From Archaeoglobaceae archaeon (GTDB lineage Archaea; Halobacteriota; Archaeoglobi; Archaeoglobales; Archaeoglobaceae), in contig JAVYOO010000011.1 of the NCBI GenBank assembly GCA_038734275.1, positions 1 to 64,000 of the forward strand: 64,000 bases of DNA. The letters are read 5' to 3'. The position numbers and the translations under genes were made by a program. The stretch's first letter is position 1, and every line of letters begins with the position of its first letter. The notes beneath the pieces are model-generated. The model did no database searches, was not told the DNA's origin, and saw nothing but the letters and a program-made list of their open reading frames with translations. Below are positions 16,733 through 25,606 of this stretch, one piece after another.

Positions 16733-17750
16733 ACAGTAGACCAATTGCGGAAACGAATAGCGCTGCAAAAACCGCTGCTGCGAATCTGTAAATCGAGTCT
16801 CTTATTTCTGGGTTGATCAGATATCCCGCGGTTCCCCAGATAATAAGACCAATCGAAATAGTTATAAACGCTGATGTGAAATGCCTTCCAACCTTTCTCC
16901 CTTCGCTGAAGGCATCTATTGCCCTTGCAATCGCTATTGCTACTCCAGAAAGGGTTATCCAAGCGATGCTATAAAATATGAACGTTGCAATTGCGATATG
17001 TGGGGTTGTCTGGGCAATGGACGCGTTGAAGCCATTTGCAAGACCTATCAGCATCAAAATGCCTGAACCAAGATAAAACACAAAAGAAAGTCTGCCTTCG
17101 CTTACACTTCTGCGAATTCCCTCGAAAAAGGAAGCAAGGGCTTTATCCAGCCCATAGGCTTTTCCAACAAAATATATGCCTAAGAACAAGATTATTCCGC
17201 CAACACCCCATTCAGGATGCTGTATCAGCAGAAAGAAAGAATAAACAAGAAAAATTATTCCAATTGGGGCAAGCGTAACTCTTGCGACTTTTGGCTCATT
17301 AAACATTCTTCTTAGCATGAAATAAGTGCTTTCGAGTGTTTTGCTCTGCTTAACAACAACTCTATGAAGCAGATCTACCTTAAATCTCGAATAAACAAGT
17401 GGCATCACGAATTCGTCTTCAGAACCATCTGTTACGACTATAACACTTTCTGGGTTTATATTTACCATAATGCTGTCGAGCTGTTCAGCTATTTTGCTGT
17501 CAGAAACTTTACCAACATTTTTGTCTCCAGTGACCACGACGACTTCGCAATCCTCTCCCTTTTCGACAAGTTCATCGTGTATCTTTACCGCAGAGAACAT
17601 TGCATTTGCATCTGAGTCTTCGGGATCCGCCAAGACAAGTCTAACAGCTGCCTGAAGAACGTTCTCACGCCCAATAACAGGAGAAGCTATCCCAACTTTT
17701 TGTCCAAGATCGTCATCTCTATCTATCGCTATTATAACCTTCTTTGCCAC
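16716..17750 (-). CDS. DUF373 family membrane protein
   Basis: A 344-residue protein with a soluble N-terminal domain (residues 1-150, IIAIDRDDDLGQK and VVTDGSEDEFVMP) followed by six or seven transmembrane helices. This architecture defines the archaeal DUF373 family, of unknown function. The acidic DRDDD and GSEDE clusters could bind metal, which is inference. It starts at GTG 17750 and is transcribed alone; its end overlaps taw3. Confidence 0.88.
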   Translation of the reverse strand: MAKKVIIAIDRDDDLGQKVGIASPVIGRENVLQAAVRLVLADPEDSDANAMFSAVKIHDELVEKGEDCEVVVVTGDKNVGKVSDSKIAEQLDSIMVNINPESVIVVTDGSEDEFVMPLVYSRFKVDLLHRVVVKQSKTLESTYFMLRRMFNEPKVARVTLAPIGIIFLVYSFFLLIQHPEWGVGGIILFLGIYFVGKAYGLDKALASFFEGIRRSVSEGRLSFVFYLGSGILMLIGLANGFNASIAQTTPHIAIATFIFYSIAWITLSGVAIAIARAIDAFSEGRKVGRHFTSAFITISIGLIIWGTAGYLINPEIRDSIYRFAAAVFAALFVSAIGLLFTRKK

Positions 17751-17779
17751 AATTCAAATTAGCTAAAAAATATATAAGA

Positions 17780-18928
17780 TTATCTCAGCTTCCCGAACAT
17801 CTCTCTTGCAATCGTGTTAAGCTGAACTTCCTTTGTCCCTTCGTAGATTTCTGTTATCTTTGCATCCCTCAGGAATCTCTCGACTTCGTATTCAGCAATG
17901 TATCCATAGCCACCATGCATCTGCACTGCTTCATCGCAAACCTTCACAGCCAGCTTTCCTGCGAGATACTTTGCCATCGAAGTCAACGCTGGATCCGGCT
18001 TCTTCGCATCAAAACTCCATGCTGCTTTGTAAACAAGCAATCTTACCGCTTCAATTTCAGCCCTTAAATCCGCTATCCTGTGCTGTAGTGCCTGAAAAGC
18101 TCCTATTGGCTGTCCAAACTGCTTTCTCTGCTTCATGTAGTTGACTGCCCTATCAAAAGCTCCTTGGGCTATCCCCAATGCCTGAGCTGCAATCTCGATT
18201 CTGCTCTCGTTGAAGAATTCCAGAACCTGATAGAAGCCTCTGTTTAGAGTCCCTATTATTGCGTCATCGCCAACTCTTAGATCTTTGAATGCAACTTCCG
18301 CAGTCGGAGATGCCCTTATACCATGTTTACCCTTAATTGGGGTTACCTTAATCTCATCGCACTTCTTTGCAAGGAAAAGAGTGAAACCGCGATATCTTGG
18401 TTGTGTTTCTTCAGTCACCGCTAATATTATGAAGTAATCCGCAATCGGGGCATTGGTTATGAATGTCTTGGCACCATTGATCACCCATTCATCTCCATCT
18501 TTTACCGCTCTTGTCCTTATTGCGGTCAAATCACTTCCAGCCTCAGGTTCAGTGTAGCAACCAGCGGTAATTGCCTTTCCCTTAGCAACCTTTGGCAAGA
18601 CTTCCTTCTTTTGCTCTTCGCTTCCGAACATCATCAAAAGCTCGCATGAGAAGTCCGAGAGAATAACCGCACTTCCAATTGTGCTATCCGCTCTGCAAAA
18701 CTCTTCTGCGATTATTATGTTCTCAAGGCAACCCATTCCCGCACCGCTGTATTCCTCTGGAAAGTGAATTCCAATGAATCCGAGTTCGCATGCTTTTTTC
18801 CAGATCTCAAAAGGAAATTCTTCTTTTTTGTCAAACTCCTCAGCCTTTTCTTTTAAGAATTCCTTCGTAGCAAACTCTCTCGCAGCTTTCCTTATATCTT
18901 CCTGTTCTTGTGTAAACTCGAAGTTCAT
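17780..18928 (-). CDS. Acyl-CoA dehydrogenase
   Basis: A 382-residue FAD enzyme that forms the alpha-beta double bond of an acyl-CoA in beta-oxidation or amino acid degradation. Family signatures are CYTEPEAGSDLTAIRT, KTFITNAP, QFGQPIGAFQALQHRIADL and the C-terminal EIYEGTKEVQ, whose Glu is the catalytic base position. Substrate chain length cannot be read. Archaeoglobales encode many paralogues for fatty acid oxidation. No ETF or other beta-oxidation gene is adjacent. Confidence 0.93.
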   Translation of the reverse strand: MNFEFTQEQEDIRKAAREFATKEFLKEKAEEFDKKEEFPFEIWKKACELGFIGIHFPEEYSGAGMGCLENIIIAEEFCRADSTIGSAVILSDFSCELLMMFGSEEQKKEVLPKVAKGKAITAGCYTEPEAGSDLTAIRTRAVKDGDEWVINGAKTFITNAPIADYFIILAVTEETQPRYRGFTLFLAKKCDEIKVTPIKGKHGIRASPTAEVAFKDLRVGDDAIIGTLNRGFYQVLEFFNESRIEIAAQALGIAQGAFDRAVNYMKQRKQFGQPIGAFQALQHRIADLRAEIEAVRLLVYKAAWSFDAKKPDPALTSMAKYLAGKLAVKVCDEAVQMHGGYGYIAEYEVERFLRDAKITEIYEGTKEVQLNTIAREMFGKLR

Positions 18929-19061
18929 GGAAACCCTTGCATCTCTTGCTTAATTATTTTTTCATTTTTAGTTCCCAACTTGATTTGAATAATAACCGCA
19001 CCTTAGATAAATTGGAAAAACTTAAAAAGCTAAAGACCCGATTTCGGAAAGAGGTGAGATA

Positions 19062-20336
19062 TTGAGGACAATTGAGACCGCTTTCGTTTCAATAACGCTC
19101 GTCTTAGTGCTATTAGGGTTTGCTGGAGCTTACTTGATGCACTTTCCACCTTTGATACCTGTAGAGCTTCCAGTGGAGCCTTTTGAGTCCGCTTTTGGTG
19201 TCCCATGGCGATATCTCGTAGCCCTATATGTGTTCCTCGTGCTCTTGGGCACCGCTGCAATTGCTTCAGCTGCAGAAGTGCTACACATTAAAGAACTTGA
19301 AGCAATCGTAAAAGACGCGGTTGTTATTGCAATTCTCTCGATAATTGTCGGTTTGATCACGATCTCGGTAGATTTAGAACGAATTGAAAGAGGTGCTTAT
19401 GCGGTTTTGGGTCATGCAAATCCAACAAGCGTGATGTATTGGATGATCATGTTTTACATTCTTGAAGTAGTTCTCTTGATAATTGAAGCTTGGTTCTACT
19501 TTAGGAGCGATCTCGTTAAGCAAGGTGAACTGAAAGGAATTAAGGGAACAGTTGGCAGAATTGTCTCTCTACGTTTTGTAGGAGAATACATAAATAACAA
19601 GTATTTACAGTCTCCAGGCTTAAATAAACTTGCGAAGTATCTAACTTCAACTGACAAAAAGCTTGATCTGGAAATTGCAAGACCCATTGGGGTTGTAGCA
19701 CTGATCACCGCAATTCTCGCATACAGCAACCTCGGCGCTTTGTTTGCGGCAAGCTACATTCCGTTATGGCATGACGCAATAACTCCGATTTACTTTGTGG
19801 TCACAGCGATTGTTGGCGGATCTGCAGTTCTTATCCTTGCGACGATCGTTACTTCATGGGCTAAGGGTTCTAATGAAAAGATGTCCGCATTGCCAGTCTT
19901 GAAGAACATTTTGGGGGTAGCACTTGCGATAGCGATTCTGTTCACAGCTTGGAGAGTTGTAATTGTTGGTTATCCAGGTGTAAATTACTTTGCATCCCTC
20001 TCAGTCCAGAATCTGATGTTTGGTGAGTATATCTTTAATTTCTGGGTCATTGAAGTTCTCTTGGGCATGTTTATCCCGCTACTTCTTCTGATATTTGCGG
20101 GTAAGAATGTGAGAGCACTGTTAGCTTCATCGCTTCTCGTAATCGCTGGAATCTTTACTTACAGATACGACTTCCTGTTTGCAGGGCAGGTTGTGAAGAA
20201 TATTTCTGGGATCGCAATACCAACTCATCCGCATCCCTTCGAGATCATGTTCACTCTCGGTGCCTTGGCACTTGTAATGCTTGCCTACTATGTGGTATAC
20301 AAGATTCTGCCAATGGAGGTGGAGCATGCATCGTAG
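19062..20336 (+). CDS. NrfD/PsrC-like integral membrane quinone-interacting subunit
   Basis: A 424-residue polytopic membrane protein with ten or so hydrophobic helices. Placed directly before a 16-cysteine ferredoxin, it fits the NrfD/DsrP/PsrC family, which exchanges electrons with menaquinone. It starts at TTG 19062, with GAGGTGAG ending five bases upstream, and begins directly with the first membrane helix. Its last 11 bases overlap the ferredoxin-like gene. The family assignment rests mainly on topology and neighbours, since motifs are weak. Confidence 0.8.
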   Translation: MRTIETAFVSITLVLVLLGFAGAYLMHFPPLIPVELPVEPFESAFGVPWRYLVALYVFLVLLGTAAIASAAEVLHIKELEAIVKDAVVIAILSIIVGLITISVDLERIERGAYAVLGHANPTSVMYWMIMFYILEVVLLIIEAWFYFRSDLVKQGELKGIKGTVGRIVSLRFVGEYINNKYLQSPGLNKLAKYLTSTDKKLDLEIARPIGVVALITAILAYSNLGALFAASYIPLWHDAITPIYFVVTAIVGGSAVLILATIVTSWAKGSNEKMSALPVLKNILGVALAIAILFTAWRVVIVGYPGVNYFASLSVQNLMFGEYIFNFWVIEVLLGMFIPLLLLIFAGKNVRALLASSLLVIAGIFTYRYDFLFAGQVVKNISGIAIPTHPHPFEIMFTLGALALVMLAYYVVYKILPMEVEHAS

Positions 20337-21036
20337 AGAGTTTTTGAAGTGCTTGGCTGCAATTCCGATTTTGCCAGGTTTCAAAATCGTAATTCCATCG
20401 GGAAGAACGAGGGAGATGGTTGAAAGCCGCGATGCCAAGCAATTCGCAATGGTTGTTGATGTGAACAAGTGCATTGGTTGCGGAAAATGCGTAATCGCAT
20501 GCAAGACCGAAAATCATGTGCCCATGGAAATGCCAATCTCAAGAACTTGGATTGAGGGGTATCTTGATGGCAAAAAAGTTGTGATGAACACAAACGAAAA
20601 TCCATTCCTCAATGCAAAAGCCAAAAAGGGTTTTTATGTTCCCAAATTATGCAATCACTGTGCAAACGCTCCATGCGTTAATGTTTGCCCTGTTTATGCA
20701 AGATTTCATACGAAGGAAGGAATAGTGCTTGTCGATAAGGAGACGTGCATTGGCTGTAAGTATTGCCTCACTGCTTGCCCCTACGGAGCCACATTTGTGC
20801 ATCCCGAAGAGAAGGTGACTGATAAGTGCACATTCTGCTATCACCGCCTTAGGAAAGGCTTGTTGCCCGCATGCGTTGTTGCATGCCCAACTGGAGCGAG
20901 AACTTTCGGTGCCCTCGAAGAGGGTAGCAGGGTTTATGAGCTGATTAAGAAGAACAGAACCACGGTGCTTAAGCCCGAAGCGGGAACTCTCCCAAGGGTT
21001 TTCTATTTGAATCTTGACACGGTGGTGGAGCTATGA
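20326..21036 (+). CDS. Tat-exported 4x[4Fe-4S] electron-transfer subunit (DsrO/NrfC/HybA-like)
   Basis: A 236-residue iron-sulfur protein. It begins MHRREFLKCLAAIPILPGF, a twin-arginine signal, so it works on the outer face of the membrane. Sixteen cysteines in four groups (49/52/55/59, 109/112/117/121, 141/144/147/151, 168/171/183/187) predict four [4Fe-4S] clusters, as in DsrO, NrfC and DmsB. The ATG at 20326 has GGAGGTGGAG upstream. Its partners are the membrane subunit before it and the cytochrome after it. Confidence 0.92.
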   Translation: MHRREFLKCLAAIPILPGFKIVIPSGRTREMVESRDAKQFAMVVDVNKCIGCGKCVIACKTENHVPMEMPISRTWIEGYLDGKKVVMNTNENPFLNAKAKKGFYVPKLCNHCANAPCVNVCPVYARFHTKEGIVLVDKETCIGCKYCLTACPYGATFVHPEEKVTDKCTFCYHRLRKGLLPACVVACPTGARTFGALEEGSRVYELIKKNRTTVLKPEAGTLPRVFYLNLDTVVEL

Positions 21037-21458
21037 AGATCTCAACCGCTATATTTATTGGAGCGATCCTGATCTACGGTTTAGTTCTTGCTTACACTTT
21101 CCTTATTTCACCGTTCATAAAAGAAGAGAGCGTTGTTCTTGCCATTGAAGAAGAAATGGGCAAGGAAGCGATTTACGTGCAAAGCGATGTTTGCAAGCAA
21201 TGCCATCTCGAGACCTTTACAGCACTATCGCTTGGCAACCACTCAACTGTGGAATGTGCAAGCTGTCATGGAACGGGCAAGGAACATGCCAAGCTCAGAA
21301 CTGCACAAAGCATAGTGGTTGAAGACACAAGAGATGCATGCATGGTTTGCCACAAAAAAATTGCTGGCAGAAACATCGCAGTCGTCGAGGACAACCACGG
21401 AAGTGGCGTCAGATGCTCCTACTGCCATGAACCGCATTCCGCAAACATCCCACAATGA
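21033..21458 (+). CDS. Membrane-anchored tetraheme c-type cytochrome
   Basis: A 141-residue protein with an N-terminal membrane helix (residues 4-27) and four CxxCH heme-binding sites: CKQCH 54-58, CASCH 75-79, CMVCH 103-107 and CSYCH 128-132. Additional His residues (for example in GNHST and DNHGSG) can act as distal ligands. It overlaps the ferredoxin-like gene by four bases and the trmJ gene by four bases. Together with the two genes before it, it forms a membrane electron-transfer module similar in order and topology to DsrP-DsrO-DsrJ, but DsrJ has three hemes. Confidence 0.93.
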   Translation: MKISTAIFIGAILIYGLVLAYTFLISPFIKEESVVLAIEEEMGKEAIYVQSDVCKQCHLETFTALSLGNHSTVECASCHGTGKEHAKLRTAQSIVVEDTRDACMVCHKKIAGRNIAVVEDNHGSGVRCSYCHEPHSANIPQ

Positions 21459-22156
21459 TCCATGTCGTGCTTGTTGAGCTCAAAATTCCCGAAAACATCG
21501 GTTTCATTGCCAGACTTGTTAAGAATTTCGGATTCGAAAAGCTTTACCTATACAGATGCAATGTAACCGAAGAGAGCTTTAAAACCTCCGCACATGCAAG
21601 GGATGTGCTCGAAAATGCTGTAGTAGTCGAGGATCTGTTTTCTTTTCTTTCAAAATTCAACCTGATCGTCGGCACCACTGGGATCTCTGGAGGAGACTAT
21701 CGTTTCCTTAGAAAGCCATTGCTTACTCCAGAAGAGCTAATGGATTACATTGAAGGCGAAGTCGCGGTGCTATTCGGTAGGGAAGACTTTGGATTGCTCA
21801 ATGAAGAGCTTGAAAGATGCCATATACTTGTGAAGATTCCAACGAGCGAAGAATACCCAGTAATGAATGTAAGCCACGCGGCAGCAATTCTGCTTTACTT
21901 TCTGAGCAAAAAGAAGACTGAGAGCGTGGAGAATCTGGCAAAAGCTGAAGAGCTCGAGATCTTAATTAAGAAAGTCGCTGAACTCCTTGAGCATGTGAGC
22001 TTTCCGAAGCAGAGAGAAAGAAGAGAGCTTGTAACTCTAAGAAGGGTGCTTGGGAGGGCAAGGCTAAGAGACTATGAGCTTCAGACTCTCTTCGGCATCT
22101 TCGGCAGAGCTCTGAGCACGATCGAACGGCTGAAGAAAAATATTAATACTAAATAG
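21455..22156 (+). CDS. trmJ: TrmJ-type SPOUT methyltransferase (tRNA 2'-O-methylation at position 32)
   Basis: A 233-residue SPOUT enzyme that methylates the ribose of nucleotide 32 in tRNAs. The N-terminal VVLVELKIPENIGFIARLVKNFG and the knot segments VAVLFGREDFGLLNEEL and IPTSEEYPVMNVSHA are diagnostic of the TrmJ/LasT group. A C-terminal helical extension (residues 165-230) probably mediates dimerisation. Its start overlaps the cytochrome stop (ATGA), which may only reflect compact packing. Confidence 0.88.
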   Translation: MIHVVLVELKIPENIGFIARLVKNFGFEKLYLYRCNVTEESFKTSAHARDVLENAVVVEDLFSFLSKFNLIVGTTGISGGDYRFLRKPLLTPEELMDYIEGEVAVLFGREDFGLLNEELERCHILVKIPTSEEYPVMNVSHAAAILLYFLSKKKTESVENLAKAEELEILIKKVAELLEHVSFPKQRERRELVTLRRVLGRARLRDYELQTLFGIFGRALSTIERLKKNINTK

Positions 22157-22165
22157 ATTTTAATT

Positions 22166-23515
22166 GTGAAAACTTTGATCCTTGCTGGCGGTAAGGGAAC
22201 AAGGCTCTGGCCTTTAAGCAGAGAGTTGATGCCGAAGCAGTTCATAAAGATCTTCGATAACTCGACACTTTTTCAGAAGACCGTTGAGAGAGCTCTACTC
22301 TTTTCCAAACCTGAAGAGATATTTATAGTCGCAAATAAGGAGTATAAATTCAGGATTCTCGACGATCTTGCGGATTTAAGCGTTGAAATACCCATGGAGA
22401 ACATATTTTTGGAGCCAAAGGCGAAAAGCACCCTTCCAGCGATCTTTTGGGTTCTAAAAGCCAATTCCGGAAAATTCGCAGTTTTGCCTTCAGATCATCT
22501 GATCGAAGTCAACGAGGATTACAAGAGGGCTTTTAGATCTGCAAAGAAGCTTTCTGACGATTACTTGGTCACATTCGGGATTAAGCCAACAAGAGCGCAC
22601 ACGGGCTACGGCTACATAAAGCCCGGAAATGAAGCTGGAGATGGCTTTATCGTAGACGAATTCAAGGAAAAACCGGATCTCGAGACTGCAAAGCAATACG
22701 TGCAGAGTGGCTACTACTGGAATAGCGGAATGTTCCTATTTGACTCAGCCATTTTTGTCGAGGAAGTCAAAAAACTTGCTCCGGATGTGTTCAAAGCATT
22801 TGAGTCCGACAATATCGAAGAGATTTACGAAGAGCTTCCGGAGATCTCTGTGGACTACGGAATACTTGAGAAGTCCAAAAAAGTAGCTGTTGTTCCACTT
22901 GCAACGAAATGGAGCGATCTTGGAAGCTTTGACTCTCTTTACGAAGTGCTGAGTAAAGATGAGCACGGAAATGTAAGCATTGGAGAAAAACCCCTTGCCT
23001 TGGACTCAAAAAAGAACCTTGTTATTAGTCAGAAGCTAACAGCAATGATTGGTGTTGAAAATCTGATCGTAGTGGATACAGAAGACGCTTTGCTCATTTC
23101 TAAAATGGGCGAATCCGAAAAAGTCAGAGAACTGCACAAGGTTCTTTCTAAAAAGGGCGATAAGAGGATCGTTGTTCACAGAACCGCCTACAGACCATGG
23201 GGCTCCTATACTTTGCTCGAAGAAGGGGAGCGCTATAAAATAAAGAGGATCACAATCAAGCCCGGAAAAAGGCTAAGTCTGCAGAGACATTATCACAGGA
23301 GCGAGCACTGGGTAGTCGTTAAAGGCACTGCAAGGGTGCTTTTCGACAACAAGGAAATTCTTCTTCGCCCCGGAGAGAGCACTTTCATACCTGCGGGCGT
23401 TTTGCACAGGCTTGAAAATCCCGGCAAGGTGGATCTTGAAGTTATAGAGACGCAAATCGGAGAATACCTTGAAGAAGACGACATAGAAAGAATTGAGGAT
23501 GACTATGGCAGATGA
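22166..23515 (+). CDS. manC: Mannose-1-phosphate guanylyltransferase / mannose-6-phosphate isomerase
   Basis: A 449-residue bifunctional enzyme that makes GDP-mannose for glycolipids, glycoproteins or mannosylglycerate. The N-terminal nucleotidyltransferase domain has GGKGTRLWPLSRELMPKQF and FAVLPSDH. The C-terminal cupin isomerase domain has RPWGSYTLLEEG, RHYHRSEHWVV and the final ETQIGEYLEEDDIERIEDDYGR-type ending in two parts. It starts at GTG 22166. The stop directly abuts the stop of the convergent gene. Confidence 0.94.
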   Translation: MKTLILAGGKGTRLWPLSRELMPKQFIKIFDNSTLFQKTVERALLFSKPEEIFIVANKEYKFRILDDLADLSVEIPMENIFLEPKAKSTLPAIFWVLKANSGKFAVLPSDHLIEVNEDYKRAFRSAKKLSDDYLVTFGIKPTRAHTGYGYIKPGNEAGDGFIVDEFKEKPDLETAKQYVQSGYYWNSGMFLFDSAIFVEEVKKLAPDVFKAFESDNIEEIYEELPEISVDYGILEKSKKVAVVPLATKWSDLGSFDSLYEVLSKDEHGNVSIGEKPLALDSKKNLVISQKLTAMIGVENLIVVDTEDALLISKMGESEKVRELHKVLSKKGDKRIVVHRTAYRPWGSYTLLEEGERYKIKRITIKPGKRLSLQRHYHRSEHWVVVKGTARVLFDNKEILLRPGESTFIPAGVLHRLENPGKVDLEVIETQIGEYLEEDDIERIEDDYGR

Positions 23516-24151
23516 TCAGCTCTTTGAGCTGAGCAATGAGATCAGTATTGATTCAACTTCCCCAAGGTTCTTGGAGATTTTTCTTATCTCCTCAACGCTC
23601 AACTCTCCTTTTTTGTCCGCTACCGCATCTACAAACATTCCCCTGCTAACAATTTCGCCAAATTTTCTTGGAGGCAGAAGAGCAACAACTCTTCTACCTG
23701 AGGTTAGTGCTTCGGAATTCGTTATAACTTCGAGCTTGAAGCCACAATCGACGAGGCAAAGCCAAAGGCGGTCAAGCTTTCGTTTCGAGATCACATCGCC
23801 AGCAAAGAATCTAACCGCTTCGTAGATCTTCGCAATCTCACCCCTCTTCATGAGCTCTGGAAGCTTTTCAATATATTCAAGCCAGTAGTCTGCTGTTGTC
23901 CCAGCAAAATCGTTCTGCTGAATCTCCTTCCTTAATTTTGATGCCAAATCCGCAATCTTTTTAAGTTCTTCCAGCTTCGCAACTTCTTCTGCAGGCATGT
24001 AGCTGAACTTTACGATCTGTAATGCACTTGCTATCTCTTCGATCTTTGCCATGAACTCCTTCCTTTTTGGAATTCTCAGAGAATTCGAAAGCCTCTTTAT
24101 TTCTTCAATACCCTTCTCAGCAAGCTGGATTCTGTAATCTTTCGGTTCCAT
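23516..24151 (-). CDS. Predicted RNA-binding protein with C-terminal EMAP-like domain (COG2517 type)
   Basis: A 211-residue protein. Residues 1-125 are helical and charged. The C-terminal part has LEVITNSEALTSGRRVVALLPP followed shortly by RKFGEIVSRGMFVDA, which resembles the OB-fold tRNA-binding (EMAP/Trbp111) domain fused to methionyl-tRNA synthetases. This arrangement matches the archaeal COG2517 group of predicted RNA-binding proteins. Substrate and role are unknown. It is transcribed alone, and its stop abuts that of manC. Confidence 0.75.
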   Translation of the reverse strand: MEPKDYRIQLAEKGIEEIKRLSNSLRIPKRKEFMAKIEEIASALQIVKFSYMPAEEVAKLEELKKIADLASKLRKEIQQNDFAGTTADYWLEYIEKLPELMKRGEIAKIYEAVRFFAGDVISKRKLDRLWLCLVDCGFKLEVITNSEALTSGRRVVALLPPRKFGEIVSRGMFVDAVADKKGELSVEEIRKISKNLGEVESILISLLSSKS

Positions 24152-24236
24152 TTGCTATGCTCGCTAATTCAGGATATGAATTTTTTGATTAAATTGCTTG
24201 GGCAATCTATTTTATTCCCATTTCGGACACTTAAAC

Positions 24237-24674
24237 ATGCAGATTGGTGTAATTGGCAGTGGATCTTGCGATGAAGAAACCTATAAACTTGCTTACAGAG
24301 TTGGTGAGCTTATTGCAGAGAGGGGCTGTATTTTGATCAACGGCGGGCTTGGCGGTGTTATGGAAGCAAGTGCCAGGGGGGCAAAGAGTAAAGGCGGAAT
24401 AACGGTCGGAGTGCTTCCGAGGGGAGTTGAGGAGGCGAACCCATACATTGACATAAAGATTGCGACGAACATGGGACATGCGAGGAATATGATCATCGTG
24501 CATTCAAGCGATGCTTTAATTTCGATTGGCGGAGAATATGGAACGATTTCTGAGCTTGCAATAGCCCTGAAAGAGCGAAAGCGTGTCGCATCTTTAAAGC
24601 CTCCAGTGATTCTGAGAGGGATGAAGATCTTTGAGAATGCAGAAGAGGCTGTGGACTACGTGCTCAGCGATTAA
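24237..24674 (+). CDS. TIGR00725-type Rossmann-fold nucleotide-binding protein
   Basis: A 145-residue protein of the LOG/molybdenum-cofactor-carrier-like superfamily. Visible are the N-terminal IGVIGSGSCDEETY, the GGLGGVMEASARGAKSKGG phosphate-binding region and IGGEYGTISELAIALK. The biochemical role of this subfamily is unknown; relatives bind nucleotide monophosphates or molybdenum cofactor. The ATG at 24237 starts at the expected residue; upstream in-frame codons are not conserved-looking. Confidence 0.87.
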   Translation: MQIGVIGSGSCDEETYKLAYRVGELIAERGCILINGGLGGVMEASARGAKSKGGITVGVLPRGVEEANPYIDIKIATNMGHARNMIIVHSSDALISIGGEYGTISELAIALKERKRVASLKPPVILRGMKIFENAEEAVDYVLSD

Positions 24675-24680
24675 AGCTGA

Positions 24681-25052
24681 TTACCGCTCAAGGATTTTTA
24701 GCTTTAGCCCGTAGTCTCTAAAGATTTCGAAGCCCTCGTCACAGGTTAAAATAATTTTATCCTTTGCGATTGCAGTTGAGGCTAAGAGCAAGTCCTTAAC
24801 ACTGGGAATTTTTCCCTTTTCCTTCAGGTCTCGGTAAATTTTGCCAGCGATTTTTGCAGAATTCTCGCAAAACTCAACTTTTGGTAGCTTTTCGATCATA
24901 ATTTCCTCTCTTTCTTTCAGTTTTCCGCAATAAAGCTCGAAAACAGTTATTGTGGCTATAAAATAATTCAAATCTCTTGGCAGTGCATTTAGAATCTTCG
25001 CATTGCCCTTAAATAGCTCAATGATCAAACTCGAATCAAGGATTCCATCCAT
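24681..25052 (-). CDS. vapC: VapC-type PIN-domain toxin
   Basis: A 123-residue PIN-domain ribonuclease. The acidic residues that bind metal are seen in [12 protein letters not shown], in [14 protein letters not shown], in [13 protein letters not shown] and in LTCDEGFE. It overlaps the upstream antitoxin gene by 28 bases, the usual VapBC layout. It is expected to cleave a specific RNA when freed from its antitoxin. Confidence 0.9.
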   Translation of the reverse strand: MDGILDSSLIIELFKGNAKILNALPRDLNYFIATITVFELYCGKLKEREEIMIEKLPKVEFCENSAKIAGKIYRDLKEKGKIPSVKDLLLASTAIAKDKIILTCDEGFEIFRDYGLKLKILER

Positions 25053-25249
25053 TTTCTCACATCCTCAATCTGTTTTTCAAGCTCTTCCGCTTCCTCTTTG
25101 CTCCTCGTTCCGAATCCTATCATTAAAATATCAAAGTTTCCCTTACTGCCAATCAGATCCCTTATAACTTCCGAAAAGCTCCTATTATTCTTAATCTTTG
25201 CGAGTTTCTCGTAAACATCGTCTGCGATCGTTATCGTTTTCATATTCAT
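25025..25249 (-). CDS. vapB: VapB-type antitoxin
   Basis: A 74-residue antitoxin of the archaeal UPF0330/DUF217 type. It has an N-terminal beta-strand [18 protein letters not shown] and helices with [14 protein letters not shown], forming a ribbon-helix-helix-like DNA-binding fold. The charged C-terminal helix ([19 protein letters not shown]) should wrap the VapC toxin. ATG 25249 (or 25243) is chosen because a longer frame would run into the tRNA promoter region. The pair is probably autoregulated. Confidence 0.87.
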   Translation of the reverse strand: MNMKTITIADDVYEKLAKIKNNRSFSEVIRDLIGSKGNFDILMIGFGTRSKEEAEELEKQIEDVRKWMESLIRV

Positions 25250-25370
25250 GCATGCACACACGAATATATAAGATTTTGGACTTTTAACCTTTATAATTTC
25301 AAGGTGCCAAGAAGTTGAAAAGACTCGGATAAGAAATTCCTTGAGTTTTGAAGACAGCAATATGAAAATA

Positions 25371-25506
25371 TGGGGTCGGTGGGATTTGAACCCACGACTT
25401 GCGGGTCTCTTCGGGTCAGCGCTCCAATGGGTCATCACCGCTCAGCAGACCCACAATTCATCACACCACTGGAGCCCGCCGCGCTTCCTGACTACGCCAC
25501 GACCCC
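25371..25506 (-). tRNA. tRNA-Trp (CCA) with a 62-base intron
   Basis: On the minus strand GGGGTCG (from 25506) pairs with CGACCCC, followed by discriminator A at 25371. No CCA is encoded. The D arm is GCGT...GCGC, the T arm is GTGGG-TTCAAAT-CCCAC, and the anticodon stem is GCGGG/CCCGC with loop CTCCAG-A, giving anticodon CCA. An intron (25407-25468) interrupts the loop after position 37, the standard archaeal site. The intron carries C/D-box motifs (separate entry). Confidence 0.95.
25407..25468 (-). ncRNA. C/D-box guide RNA embedded in the tRNA-Trp intron
   Basis: Reading the intron 5'-3' on the minus strand there is a C box (GTGATGA), D' box (CTGA), C' box (GTGATGA) and D box (CTGA). The sequence before D (CCATTGGAGCG) pairs with GCTCCAGTGG spanning the anticodon, placing the fifth base opposite C34. 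The sequence before D' (TTGTGGGTCTG) pairs with AGACCCGCAA, placing the fifth base opposite C39. This matches the known euryarchaeal arrangement in which the intron directs 2'-O-methylation of positions 34 and 39. Confidence 0.9.
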
Positions 25507-25606
25507 TTTGGAAATTCATTGATGAGCAGAAATATAACTATTTTGGTTTGCCTATAATGTAAAGATCAGCGAAAAATTTCATAAAAGTTTCTCCTGAGAA
25601 TTTCTG

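Noticed and set aside
25250-25438. Longer VapB reading to 25438
   Set aside because: The extension runs through the tRNA-Trp 3' end and its flank. The conserved antitoxin start is at 25249 or 25243.
25341-25562. Plus-strand frame across the tRNA-Trp gene
   Set aside because: It is the antisense of the tRNA and its intron, with no protein family.
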